Position numbers and translations under genes: made by a program
The notes under the pieces: model-generated
Database searches by the model: none
What the model saw: only the letters and a program-made list of their open reading frames with translations
Told to the model about the DNA's origin: nothing
Shown here: piece by piece, positions 48,639 to 57,601 of the stretch
How the letters are laid out: each line of letters begins with the position of its first letter
Position numbering within the stretch: the first letter of the stretch is position 1
NCBI GenBank assembly: GCA_011799875.1
Contig: CM022303.1
Location: 545,121,368 to 545,185,367, forward strand
DNA: 64,000 bases
Direction: 5' to 3'
DNA from: Thinopyrum elongatum
Lineage: Eukaryota; Streptophyta; Magnoliopsida; Poales; Poaceae

Positions 48639-48885
48639 TGGACTATGTTTTAATTTGTAATATGTCTGGACTATGTTTTAATTTGTAATATGTTGGACTA
48701 TGTTTTAATTTGTAATATGTCTGGACTATGTTTTAATTTGTAATATGTCTGGACTATGTTTAACTTTGTAATATGTCTGGACTATGTTTTAATTTGTAAT
48801 ACGGTCTGGACTATATTTTAATTTGTAATATGGTCTAAACTATGTTTTATTTTATAATATGTTTGTACTATGTTTTATTTGCACC
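48639..48885. repeat. 28-bp minisatellite between MURA and the PMD gene
   Basis: About nine imperfect copies of 'ggactatgttttaatttgta' plus 'atatgtct', 24 to 30 bases each. AT-rich. It starts about 20 bases after the MURA frame ends and stops just before the next gene, so it occupies the 3' region of MURA and the promoter region of the PMD gene. Confidence 0.88.
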
Positions 48886-48911
48886 TGAGATTTGTTATTT
48901 GAATTGCAGAT

Positions 48912-51711
48912 ATGTCTTCGTATCCGTTGCTTAATGGTAATATCGATAGAAAGCACCGGGGCGCCCTTATGGAAGCGGGCAAGAACTTAGACGTGTTGGT
49001 CACTCGCACCCCAAAGTCTAACTGGATGATACACCATTCATGGGTTGATAGGTATGTGTGCATATAATGGAATCCATATAATGACTTACTATGTTTGACA
49101 TACTTTTCATAGCCGCTAACAGTGTGCTACAATCTCTTTATTTTGCAGGTTAAGTTGGGCTGGACTTCTACCCTTGGCACGGCTGGTTGAGGGTACATTG
49201 GATGAGTGGGTTGATGGTCCGGACTTAGATGAGACAGGTGAACCATTGCAGTTACGCAAGAGGCAAGTGAAATGTTTCTCTTACGACAAGTCACTCCTTA
49301 CCTGCTTAGTAGATAGATGGAGACCAGAGACACATACGTTTCACTTTCCCTGGGGAGAGATGGTGTCTACTTTACAGGATGTGTCTTACTTGTTGGGATT
49401 ACCTCTGGCCGGTGCTGCCATAGGTCCTTTAGAGGCAGAATCTGGTTGGCCAGAATCGATGCAGACCCCTTTTTTTGTCTGCGGTGCCAACTGCTACATC
49501 CATAGGCAACGATCATCACGGGCCTCTTTTTAGATGGTTGAGCCAGTTTCAGGTAACCTTCACGGCCACTTAAACAAATGTTGTTTTTTTAGTTGCCCGA
49601 TGTTCATACAATCATTACGTTTCTATGTAGATTGTCTCGTTAGGATATCCCGATGTTCAGTTGTCAGAGGCACAGATTGACTGGTCCCTAGAGGCATATA
49701 TTCTTTGGCTGTTCGGCAAGACGATGTTTACGGAGAACCACGTGACCACTGTCGATGCACGACTCATCGGTATTGCACGAGAGATAGCTGACGCACATTG
49801 CCCCGGGGACATTCTGCAGAGGAGTTTTGGTTCTGTTGTGTTAGCGGCTACGTACAGAGGCCTGTGCAAAGCTTGCTTGTTGAAGGCTAGAAAATCAAGT
49901 CTTGTTGGATGTCCATTATTGTTGCAGCTCTGGTCATACAAGAGATTCCCTATTGGACGACCCTATGTCTACGTTGATAAACCTTTTGGTTTGGAGGACT
50001 TAGCTGGGGCTTATGTGCCTGCTATCGGCGACTTGCCTACTATGGGATCTGTTTGGACACGGCGAGAGGTACTTTCATATTAAGTAACAATTAATTCGAT
50101 TATTTCTTGCCATTCAATAGTATTACTAATGCTTATTTGTTGTCATGCACAGAGACAGTTTGCGCATAGCCAGGTGAGGGTCTGCTACCCGTCCTTCATG
50201 GCGCAGTTTGATAGTTTGCATGAGGATCAAGTTATCTGGGAGCCATACTCGCATCAGGCTATATTATCCAGGTGCCCAGTTGGGATTTCTGGATTGTGCA
50301 CTAGAGATCAGCACTATTGGATGACCAAGGCCAAGTTGGTGTTTGACATGACGGTTGAGGAGATGGCTCTTCATAGGGTGATGAGACAGTTTGGTCTATG
50401 TCAAGAGCCTGACATTCCAGATATTCCACACTTACCAGAACACGTGCACAAGTAAGTAGTAATACTATTTTAGTTCTCAGCTCTGCATTCAGAATATACC
50501 TAATCATGTAACGTGCATGTCAATCTCAGGTACAGTCGCCTTGGAGGAAACAAGTCCATGGCTTATTGGCTTCAGAGCATTACCCCTTACGTTGACGAAT
50601 GGACTACCGCGCTGACAAATATCTGGGATGAGGTTCGGCCCTTTAACTGGGACAAGTTCGGGTTGTATCTGCAGCGTTACCGGCATACAACGAGGATCTA
50701 CTTGGTTCCATCAGCTGCTCCAGATCAGATCGAAGCCCCTCTCACCAGCGATATGTACCCAACTGCCTCTGTTGTGGGAACCAGACACCACGCGGTACGT
50801 GCCATGGTTCTCATATGTTAAGTCTTTTCTTAACCTGGACATATTCAATTGGTTATCTATTCGTGTTGTCTGTCATACAACGAGGATCTAATTGGTTAAC
50901 TCTTCGTGTACAGGTTGACTTGACAAGCGAGGCGCGAGAGGAGGTTTCCGCTTTAATGCATCGCTTTCAGAGGGGAGATACTATCCCACCGCGAGAGCAC
51001 GTCTCATCGTTGAGGCGTCTTGATGACAAGCTACGCGGGATTTACGCAACTGTTACGTGTAGACGATCTTCAGATGTTGCAGTTCCTCCTCCAGCACATC
51101 GTCCGCCACGTCCCTCTCTACAACATTCTGAACCACGACCCTCTGTGCACCATTCAGAACCACGACCCTCTGTGCACCGTTCAGAACCTCATCCTTCACA
51201 GCCAGGGAGTTCTTCCTGGCATCAGCCACCTCCTTCACAACCAGGGAGCGCTTACTGGCATCAGCAGATGGAACTAGGTAACACTACTTACTACGTTCTT
51301 TTCAACATTGTAGTAACCGTTCATGCATTCTGTGCAGTTACCGATGCTTAGTGGTGGTGCTTCGTTCATGCATTGTTCATGCATTTGTATCAATTTTACA
51401 TGTTTTACTTTACCGCAGGCGGCAACCAATCGCAACCGTTCATGCATTCAGTGCAGTCACCGATCCTTAGTGGTGGTGCTTCGTTCTTAGAGGGCGACGG
51501 GGATAATGATGACCAAGATGCAAACACTTATGACTTCTCGCAGACAGTGTTTCACACTCCACCACCACCACCATCGCAGGAGACAGAGACAGTGAAAGAC
51601 GATGTTATCTATGGTCGTGGTTATCATGAGCATCGTGCACCGCCTCAGCGCTTATCGCCTTCCGGTCCTCACCCGAGGAAGACCCAGTATCGTCGTCGCC
51701 CCCCACAATGA
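48912..51711 (+). pseudogene. Plant mobile domain (PMD) gene carried by MULE, seven exons, one frameshift
   Basis: Exons 48912-49051, 49149-49552, 49631-50068, 50153-50451, 50530-50794, 50914-51277 and 51419-51711, all with GT/AG introns in matching phase. The product resembles the plant mobile domain (MAIN/MAIL1-type, also found in PP7-long phosphatases). Exon 2 has TFHFPWGEMVSTLQDVSYLL followed by GLPLAGAAIGP; exon 3 has SEAQIDWSLEAYILWLFGKT; exon 4 has IWEPYSHQAILSRCP. The C-terminal exons are Pro/Ser-rich with repeated 'HSEPRPSV' units (exon 6). In exon 2 a one-base shift in a T7 run near 49471 is needed to connect the domain to its continuation (GPLFRWLSQFQ), otherwise a stop follows at 49531. 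It could be a mutation or a sequencing error. PMD genes are known travellers in transposons; their job there is unknown. Confidence 0.82.
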
Positions 51712-51992
51712 TATGGTTATCTATGTATGAGTCATTATCTATGTTAGTTTCAGACTATTCGCATCTGTGAGTCAGTATCTATGTATGAGACATGCTTCAT
51801 GTATGTGCTAATATCGCACTTGCTTCTATCTGATTAGAAGACATATATCGTTTTATGTATGCGAGAGACATATTACTATTAATTAGCATTGTTATTCCAG
51901 TTACATTTCCAAACAGACTGCAACCGATAATTAAGATACAAGTACATATGAATTAAACGGTAGAGCTGAACTTAAAAATTACAGCTTACATA

Positions 51993-52475
51993 CTACATGA
52001 AGGCATCATCGTCATCCTCCGCCGATGCAGCACTCTTGCCCTTCGACGATGCGGTACTCTTGCCCTTCGTCGATGCAGCACTCTTGCCCTGCGATGACGC
52101 GGTACTCTTGCCCTTCGACGGTGCAGTACTCTTGGCCTTGGTGCTCGGCATGAAGATATCGTCTTCATCTTCGTTGTCGTCAGTCCATAAAAATGTACGC
52201 TCTGCTGCAATCCTTAAGAAAGTTTCACTCTTCGTCTGCACTACCTTCTTCCACCTTCCATGCAACCTAAGAAGTTCTTTACGTACCTCATCATAGGTCC
52301 TTTCAGGCCACCCAGACCTACGTAATGCGTGAGCCAACTCATTCAGTATGGTGTCACTACCGAGGAGTTCGTCCCATGGAACTATCCTATTGTCCATCCT
52401 GAAATCGGTGGCTAATCTAAGAAGACATTTGCTCATCTCAGGGTGAAAACTACGATCAAAAGGATAATCGGACAT
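51993..52475 (-). CDS. Third MULE gene: unrecognised 160-residue protein with KGKS repeats
   Basis: An intact single frame starts at ATG 52475. Residues 1 to about 95 are probably helical (MSKCLLRLATDFRMDNRI, then WPERTYDEVRKELLRLHGRW and KKVVQTKSETFLRIAAERTF). An acidic patch follows, then a Lys/Ser/Ala tail of five 10-residue repeats (KGKSTASS type; 30-base DNA repeats at about 52015-52135), ending in DDDDAFM. I do not recognise the family. The N-part has a Trp and basic helices like small DNA-binding domains, but that is only an impression. It converges with the PMD gene (282 bases between stops). A TATA box and E2F-like sites lie upstream. Unlike its two partners it has no visible lesion. 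Confidence 0.65.
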   Translation of the reverse strand: MSDYPFDRSFHPEMSKCLLRLATDFRMDNRIVPWDELLGSDTILNELAHALRRSGWPERTYDEVRKELLRLHGRWKKVVQTKSETFLRIAAERTFLWTDDNEDEDDIFMPSTKAKSTAPSKGKSTASSQGKSAASTKGKSTASSKGKSAASAEDDDDAFM

Positions 52476-52522
52476 CTCGATTACACTAAACTGACTACTT
52501 ATCCACCTCCGTGTGAAGGGGG

Positions 52523-52530
52523 TTTTATAG
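52523..52530 (-). promoter_or_regulatory. TATA box of third MULE gene
   Basis: The minus strand reads CTATAAAA, 48 bases before the start codon at 52475, the expected place for a TATA box with a short leader. Confidence 0.6.
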
Positions 52531-52546
52531 GTAGAGAGGAGAAAAT

Positions 52547-52714
52547 GGCGGGAAATAACGACTGCGGTATGAAGGGAAAGGGTTGGCGGGAACTTATGGC
52601 GGGAAGGGGTTGGCGGGAAACGGGTGACGAAAACATATGGCGGGAAGGGGTTGGCGGGAACATATGAAGGGAAAGAGTTGGCGGGAAAATATTGAGGGAA
52701 AGGGTTGCGCGAAA
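52547..52714. promoter_or_regulatory. Cluster of eight E2F-type motifs
   Basis: GGCGGGAA occurs seven times (52547, 52585, 52598, 52612, 52639, 52653, 52680) and GCGCGAAA once (52707). Four of the eight match the full E2F consensus TTTSSCGC on the minus strand (those at 52547, 52612, 52680 and 52707); the others differ at the last base. They lie 17 to 190 bases upstream of the TATA box. E2F/DP factors drive S-phase genes in plants, so this promoter may be cell-cycle linked. Binding is inferred. Confidence 0.65.
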
Positions 52715-52778
52715 ATATATTTTTTCAATGTCTAAGATGAGCAATGGTTGCACAACATTCATAAGTAAAAAAAAAACC

Positions 52779-52990
52779 TTTTCGGCCTAACATAAGCCGA
52801 AGAGCGGAGCCATGCAGCTTCGGCCACCCGTTCACGTGAAAAGATGGGCCCCAGGGACTTTTCGGCCTACCACTGACCAAAAAGAACTTTTCGGCCCAGG
52901 TTCGCACCTCTTCGGCCGAGGCACGGCCGAAAAGCACTTTCCGGCCAAATCCTGGCCGAAAACCCTCTCTTCGGCCAACACGAGGCCGAC
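52779..52990. repeat. Subterminal GGCCGAA array, right
   Basis: Eight copies of GGCCGAA/TTCGGCC in about 210 bases just inside the right TIR, mirroring the left array. Confidence 0.75.
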
Positions 52991-53074
52991 GGGGTCATAG
53001 TTTTGATTTTTTGGCATTGGGTGCTATAGTTTCCGAAATTGCTATAAATAAAGTGATAGTTTGGAAAAAAAATC
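52978..53074 (-). repeat. Right TIR of MULE
   Basis: Inverted copy of the left TIR, ending in GGAAAAAAAATC before the target-site duplication. Confidence 0.9.
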
Positions 53075-53083
53075 CATCGATGG

Positions 53084-53143
53084 AGTCACGCCGCGGGCCG
53101 CAGGCAGGCAAGTCTGGGTACCCTGGTTCCCAGAACGCCGACA
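53084..53143 (-). repeat. 5' LTR of outer Gypsy, part 2
   Basis: The last 60 plus-strand bases of the LTR, resuming after the MULE and ending CGCCGACA before TSD CATCT. Confidence 0.87.
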
Positions 53144-53275
53144 CATCTCAAAGGGCGTGTTTGGTTGTCCGCGTACACAAGTTACGCGGAAAGAAATTAT
53201 TTTGAATGTAATTGTCTGAGACATCTCAAAGAGCGTGTTTGGTTGTCCGCGTACACAAGTTACGTAGAAAGAATT
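53144..53275. repeat. 78-bp tandem duplication flanking the Gypsy insertion
   Basis: The unit starting CATCTCAAAG at 53144 recurs at 53222. The second copy retains the sequence that precedes the Gypsy on its left side (compare 13762-13791 with 53197-53226), so it shows the uninterrupted target. Confidence 0.85.
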
Positions 53276-54620
53276 TAACCCATTGGATTGCCTGCATTCA
53301 CCGTCGGGTCTGCATTGCACGAAAGTTTAAAATATCTCTGGGTCTGGTTCCAGAGAACGCTCGATTTGGCAGTTTTTCACGAGCTAGGCCTGGGCGATGC
53401 TATCGAGCGCACGTGGGTGACTCTCCTAGTGCAGTTACGTGTGAGCTCCATTCCGGGTACACCTCGTATGTGAGTTTGCACGTTTTCTACTGTAATATCT
53501 TCTTAATCTCTTTCATCTTCTAATCCACAAAACAATGCTTCGATTTAAGATAAGGTCTACACAAAGAAAATGCGCATCGATGTTGTGGTTCCATAGATGA
53601 TCAGTTTGTAGTTTCGTCGGCCATAAATGTTCATATTTGAAGCTATTTTGAACGAATTTTGTCAAATTTGCTGCGCTCCGTCGACTGTTTGAATTTTTGT
53701 ACCAGTATCTTCATCTTGCAATTTCACACGACTTTTGTGTTGTATATTTTCTCTTTCGCCGATCGTAGACGAGTAGATCTACATCTTCCGCATGGATTGT
53801 ACATATGCATAGTGTGGTATGTTTTAATGACACTTCTTAATCTCTCTCGTCCCTTCTAATCGTTCCTCTCGAACTTCTCTCACGCGTCCTACTACACTAG
53901 CATCACCGCTGGCGTTGTTTCTCTCAGCCTCCTCTCTCGCACCTTGCTGCACTGTCACCACCACCGACGTCGTTCTTCTCTGCTTCTTCGCCCCTCGTCG
54001 CCGGCATAGTTCCTCTCGGCCTCCTCGCCCGCGTCGTACTACACTGGCATCATTGTCGACGTCGTTCCTCTCGACCTCCTTGCCGGCATCCTACTACACT
54101 AGAGTCGTCTCCAGCGTCATTCCTTTTGACCTCCTCTCCCTCGTCCTACTACACTGACGCTGCCATGGCACACGCACTTCATTTCTTCTCTTTGTTCTTT
54201 GCCTTAGCGCCCTCCTATTCGTTCTTCCGTGGGACTTTCTCTGCGTCAATGACGCTAGCAACTAGTTCGCCGCGCCGCCGACGGGATCGCTAGCCCACAA
54301 CTCCGTGCTCGTCGTGTTAGACACGGCACCGCGGCCACCGTCCATCGCAGTTGCTATGGCACTGTGTAACTTAGTGTGTTATGTGTAGCTGTTAACTTTT
54401 AATCACGTTGCATGTATGCAACCAAATATCATGTAGTTGCATTAGCCCAGTTAATGCACGACACCAAACGTTATGCCAAAGTTGCTCCCCTAATGCAAAA
54501 AGCCTAGATGCGGGCAACCAACCAACATGCAGATGTTGGTTTTTTGCTTTTTTTTCAGCCATGCTCAACTAAGACACAGATGCAATGCAGGCAAAATCAT
54601 GCGAGCAACCAAACACGTCC
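53231..54620. mobile_element. Possible non-autonomous DNA transposon with GTGTTTGGTTG ends
   Basis: The left end GAGCGTGTTTGGTTGTCCGC and right end GCGAGCAACCAAACACGTCC form an inverted repeat matching at 16 of 20 positions. No clean target-site duplication and no transposase are seen. Ends of this form occur in several grass elements. It contains a degenerate minisatellite. Confidence 0.4.
53880..54165. repeat. Degenerate 50-60-bp minisatellite
   Basis: Phrases 'tactacact', 'gtcgttcctctc' and 'cctcctcgcc' recur about five times at 50 to 60-base intervals. The open frame over it is a by-product of the repeat. Confidence 0.65.
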
Positions 54621-55337
54621 AAGTGTACCTCAAGCGGGTCCACTAATAATTCAAATCCAATCAAAGATGAAACAAATAAGACTCGATCTGCCTACTCCTA
54701 CATACCGGAAGAATCTGCAACTGCTTATGTTGCAGCTACTGAATTTCAGTGAACATTCTGTCGGCGAGGGACTGCCAAATCGATTAAAAAAATAGGGCCT
54801 TGTGTCCTCGTGGCCCTCGTGCCTTCGTTCACCAACATTCTGACGTTGGGAAACGGGAGCCACAAGGCGGCCATTTCCATCTCTCCAGTCAAGCACGTTA
54901 AGCCTTCTTGTTTCTATGCGTTGTTGGCGTTCAAAACACTCTGCCCTCTCCATTTGGGCATCCGGGATAGGAGGTGAATCGTTCTAGTCAACCAATCACA
55001 GCTATCTGAATTGGCACGACGAACGACGCATTAGATAAACCGCCGCTAGTTGCTCCAGATAGCGTGTTTCTTCTGAAAAGGAAAAGTTGATATAGCGTGA
55101 GGAGCTTGTGGCTGTGAATATACGGCGATATGTATTGTATATCATTATTGGTGCGTGGATGGGACGGACAAGCAGCTAGTTTGTTGTCATGTGTTGCGTT
55201 TCCATTTCCTTTACCACGCGCGTACATTTTTAATATAGTAGTGTGATTTGTAGTTTGGAGTGAACGTAGTGTTATCACCTGCAATAATAATTCATATGTT
55301 TGTCCATCTCTTTCTAACGGATGGCGCCAACAGGAAA
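54621..55337. other. Intergenic DNA, nothing recognised
   Basis: No coding domain, LTR or TIR was recognised in this 0.7 kb. Confidence 0.5.
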
Positions 55338-55519
55338 CTTCTTTTTAAGAGGCCAAAGGCTATATATTCAATGGTACAAATCCTTACAAGAGCACTCTTA
55401 TACATATGTTAAAAAAATACTCCCTCTAACTTCTTCTTAAGAGGCCAAAGGCTATATATTCAATCGTACGTCCTTACGAAAACACTCTTATACATATGTT
55501 AAAAAAATACTCCCTCTAG
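55338..55519. repeat. 92-bp tandem duplication
   Basis: A unit containing 'gaggccaaaggctatatatt' at 55349 repeats at 55441. Each copy ends with the start of a Stowaway-like sequence (tactccctcta). Confidence 0.8.
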
Positions 55520-55555
55520 CGATCTAAACGCTTTTATATTTTTTTACAGAGCGAG
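55510..55555. mobile_element. Very short Stowaway-type MITE remnant
   Basis: Begins CTCCCTCTAGCG and ends ACAGAGCGAG, with TA on both sides. It resembles internally deleted Stowaway elements. Confidence 0.5.
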
Positions 55556-55749
55556 TACACTGAAATTTTGAGATGTTTAAGTTTCTTCCTCATACATCCA
55601 CCGATAACATGTGATCATGCAAGCCCTGCACGGTGCAAACACCAACCTGCTAGACGTGTCATGTCCTCAAGTCGTGTCTAACAAAAAAGGATGAAATTGA
55701 TATTATGAAAAAAGAAGCCTTTAGTATCATTAATTAATAAAAAAATAGT

Positions 55750-57330
55750 TGTCTGATTAATTAAATAAAATATAGAAAAAAATGTTCATCATGCCCACAA
55801 GACACAACACCCCATCCAATTTGGCTACCCACAAAGACCGACGCGCACACCACCAAAGAGAGGAACTCTGTTGAGGATGTTGTCAAATTGGCATCGTCGT
55901 CACTTTTCCCCAAGCAAGTGACTCCGACCTCACCGTGGACGACCAAGCAAGAGTCATCTCGGCGATCAACACTCAAGATGTTAGTCGGCTTATGCCAAAC
56001 AAACAACCAAAGGTGTCGAGAACTAGGGAGCTCTAACTTTGGTATCAAGTCTCCAGCAGAAACAATCACATCTGGCAATGACAGCTCCAAATAATGGACC
56101 TACCTTTCATAGGACATCACTGCCGCCAAGACACCTCTTGCGCAAATCCGACTTCGCCACTACACAGCAAGAAGACACGAGGACAACATGCAGCGGTCTT
56201 CTCCTTCGACATCAAGGCCCCGCCTATCTGGAAAGAGAGAAGCTTCAACGGTTCATCGGAGCCTCTGAGTCCGGTGCGTCGTTCTCTGAATTTTGAAGGA
56301 ACATCACCATTGGCAGATTTGTACAAAGAAGCAGTTCAGGACGTGGATGAGTGTGGTGACTACATCCCAAACATCTTGTGGTTTCTCTCGTGGGAGAGGC
56401 CTCCATCACCGCGGCTACCCGGGACACGACGGGCATGAACTCTGATCCCGTTGAACAGTATGCCACAGGGACGATCGTCCCTTCGGCTGCACTTCCCTCA
56501 ACATTGGGAGAGGCTGCACACAACTCATCTAGCCATGAGGTTTGTCTGATTAATTAAATAGAATATAGGAAATATGGTACATCATGCCCACATGACACAA
56601 CACACCGCCCAACTTGGCTATCCACAAAGACCGACACGCACACCATCAAAGAGAGGAACTCTGTTGAGGATGTTGTCAAATTGTCATAGTCATCACTTCT
56701 CCCCAACCAAGTGACTCTAGCTTCACCGTGGAAGGCCAAGCAAGAGTCATCGTAGCGACACTCGAGATGCCAGTCGGCTTATGCCAAACAAACAACCAAA
56801 GGTGTTGATAACTAGGGAGCTCTGGATTTGGTGTCGAGTCTCAAGGAGAAAGAAGCACATCTGGCAATGGCAGCTCCAAATGTAGCCACAAAAGATCTCT
56901 AAGCGTTGGACCTACCTTTTGTAGGGCATCATTGTCAGCGAGACACCTCTTGCTCTTGCGCAAATCCAACTTCACCGCTATACAACAAGAAGACAAGCCC
57001 AAGGACAAGTCAGATGGTTGACGCCGGAGAACACACAACCCAATCAATCTTGCCACCAACATCATTACCACATGAGTCGCAATGCCAACTGCGATGCCAT
57101 ACACACCGAGCCTCGAAAAAGCGTGTATGGGGGAGTCTTCAAGATGACTCCCCATGGAGGGAAGTAACGTGGGGACTATGATGTCGCCCGGCCATAGAAT
57201 CAAGGTCTTAGGATTTTGCCTGAAGACATACCTCGAGAGTGGAGAAGGCCGAAAAACTCCACGATGACCCCCCCTCACACACACACATCTCTTTGTGTGT
57301 CCGCTGCGAGCGGGCTTAGGGCTCGGGCCC
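55750..57330. repeat. 791-bp tandem duplication of an unidentified repeat
   Basis: Blocks starting 'catgcccaca' at about 55790 and 56581 align over several hundred bases, including 'gaggaactctgttgaggatg' and 'cggcttatgccaaacaaaca'. Divergence is clearly above that of the Copia copies. Minus-strand frames in both (55761-56090, 56554-56739) show stops at different places and no known domain. It is probably the body of an old transposon. Confidence 0.7.
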
Positions 57331-57601
57331 TTTTTCAACCTTTTTATTTTAGGCCCTCTTTGATTCCCATGATTTATAAGACAGGTTGTAGTAAAACACA
57401 TGAATAAAGTGTCATTCCATCTTCATCACTAAGATTGTGGGCAAGTTTGATCGTTGGCAGCCCTTCAAAGCGCAAACTCCCTGCATAAGTTATGGCCGCG
57501 GAACCTCGGTGCTGAAGTTGCGCCGAACTAAGAGCAACTCCAACGCGCCGACCCAAATGGACGGCGCTTTTATCTGCTTTTTGTCCGTTTGGATCGGCCG
57601 C
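57331..57601. other. Repeat remnants, target of an LTR insertion
   Basis: Contains 'agagcaactccaacgcgccg' followed by a GC-rich inverted motif ending 'tttggatcggccgc', typical of a small MITE, cut at 57601 by the LTR element that follows. No gene. Confidence 0.45.

Larger units (their letters stand above)
44944..53083 (+). mobile_element. Mutator-like element (MULE) with three genes, 9-bp TSD
   Basis: The element is 44953-53074 (8,122 bases). The flanks CGTCGATGG (44944-44952) and CATCGATGG (53075-53083) are a 9-bp target-site duplication with one mismatch, and the uninterrupted LTR at 14580 shows the single site. Terminal inverted repeats begin GATTTTTTTTCAAAACTATC and match for about 97 bases with two or three differences; weaker similarity extends further inward. 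Both TIRs and the 9-bp duplication define Mutator. Cargo: MURA transposase (+), a plant-mobile-domain gene (+) and a small gene on the minus strand, so the last two converge. Arrays of GGCCGAA lie inside both ends. Confidence 0.92.
13787..53148 (-). mobile_element. Nested Gypsy retrotransposon (outer shell), TSD CATCT
   Basis: The outer element of the nest starts and ends with TGTCGG/CCGACA LTR termini and is flanked by a 5-bp target-site duplication CATCT (13787-13791 and 53144-53148). The minus strand is the coding orientation. A primer-binding-type sequence (TTTGGCGCGCCAGGTAGGGG on the minus strand) directly follows the right-hand LTR at 44110-44129, and a G-rich polypurine-like tract (GGGCCCGGGGGCTAC) precedes the left-hand one. 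No gag-pol remains. What survives is the leader (43681-44129) and an antisense accessory ORF (14951-17192). The interior was replaced by other transposons, and the 5' LTR contains a Mutator element. Confidence 0.85.

Noticed and set aside
52015..52135. 30-bp repeats as a possible CRISPR array
   Set aside because: No spacers; they are in-frame codon repeats in a plant transposon gene.
51997..52296. Plus-strand frame opposite the third MULE gene
   Set aside because: Translation of the antisense of the KGKS repeats; the minus frame is longer and has a TATA box.
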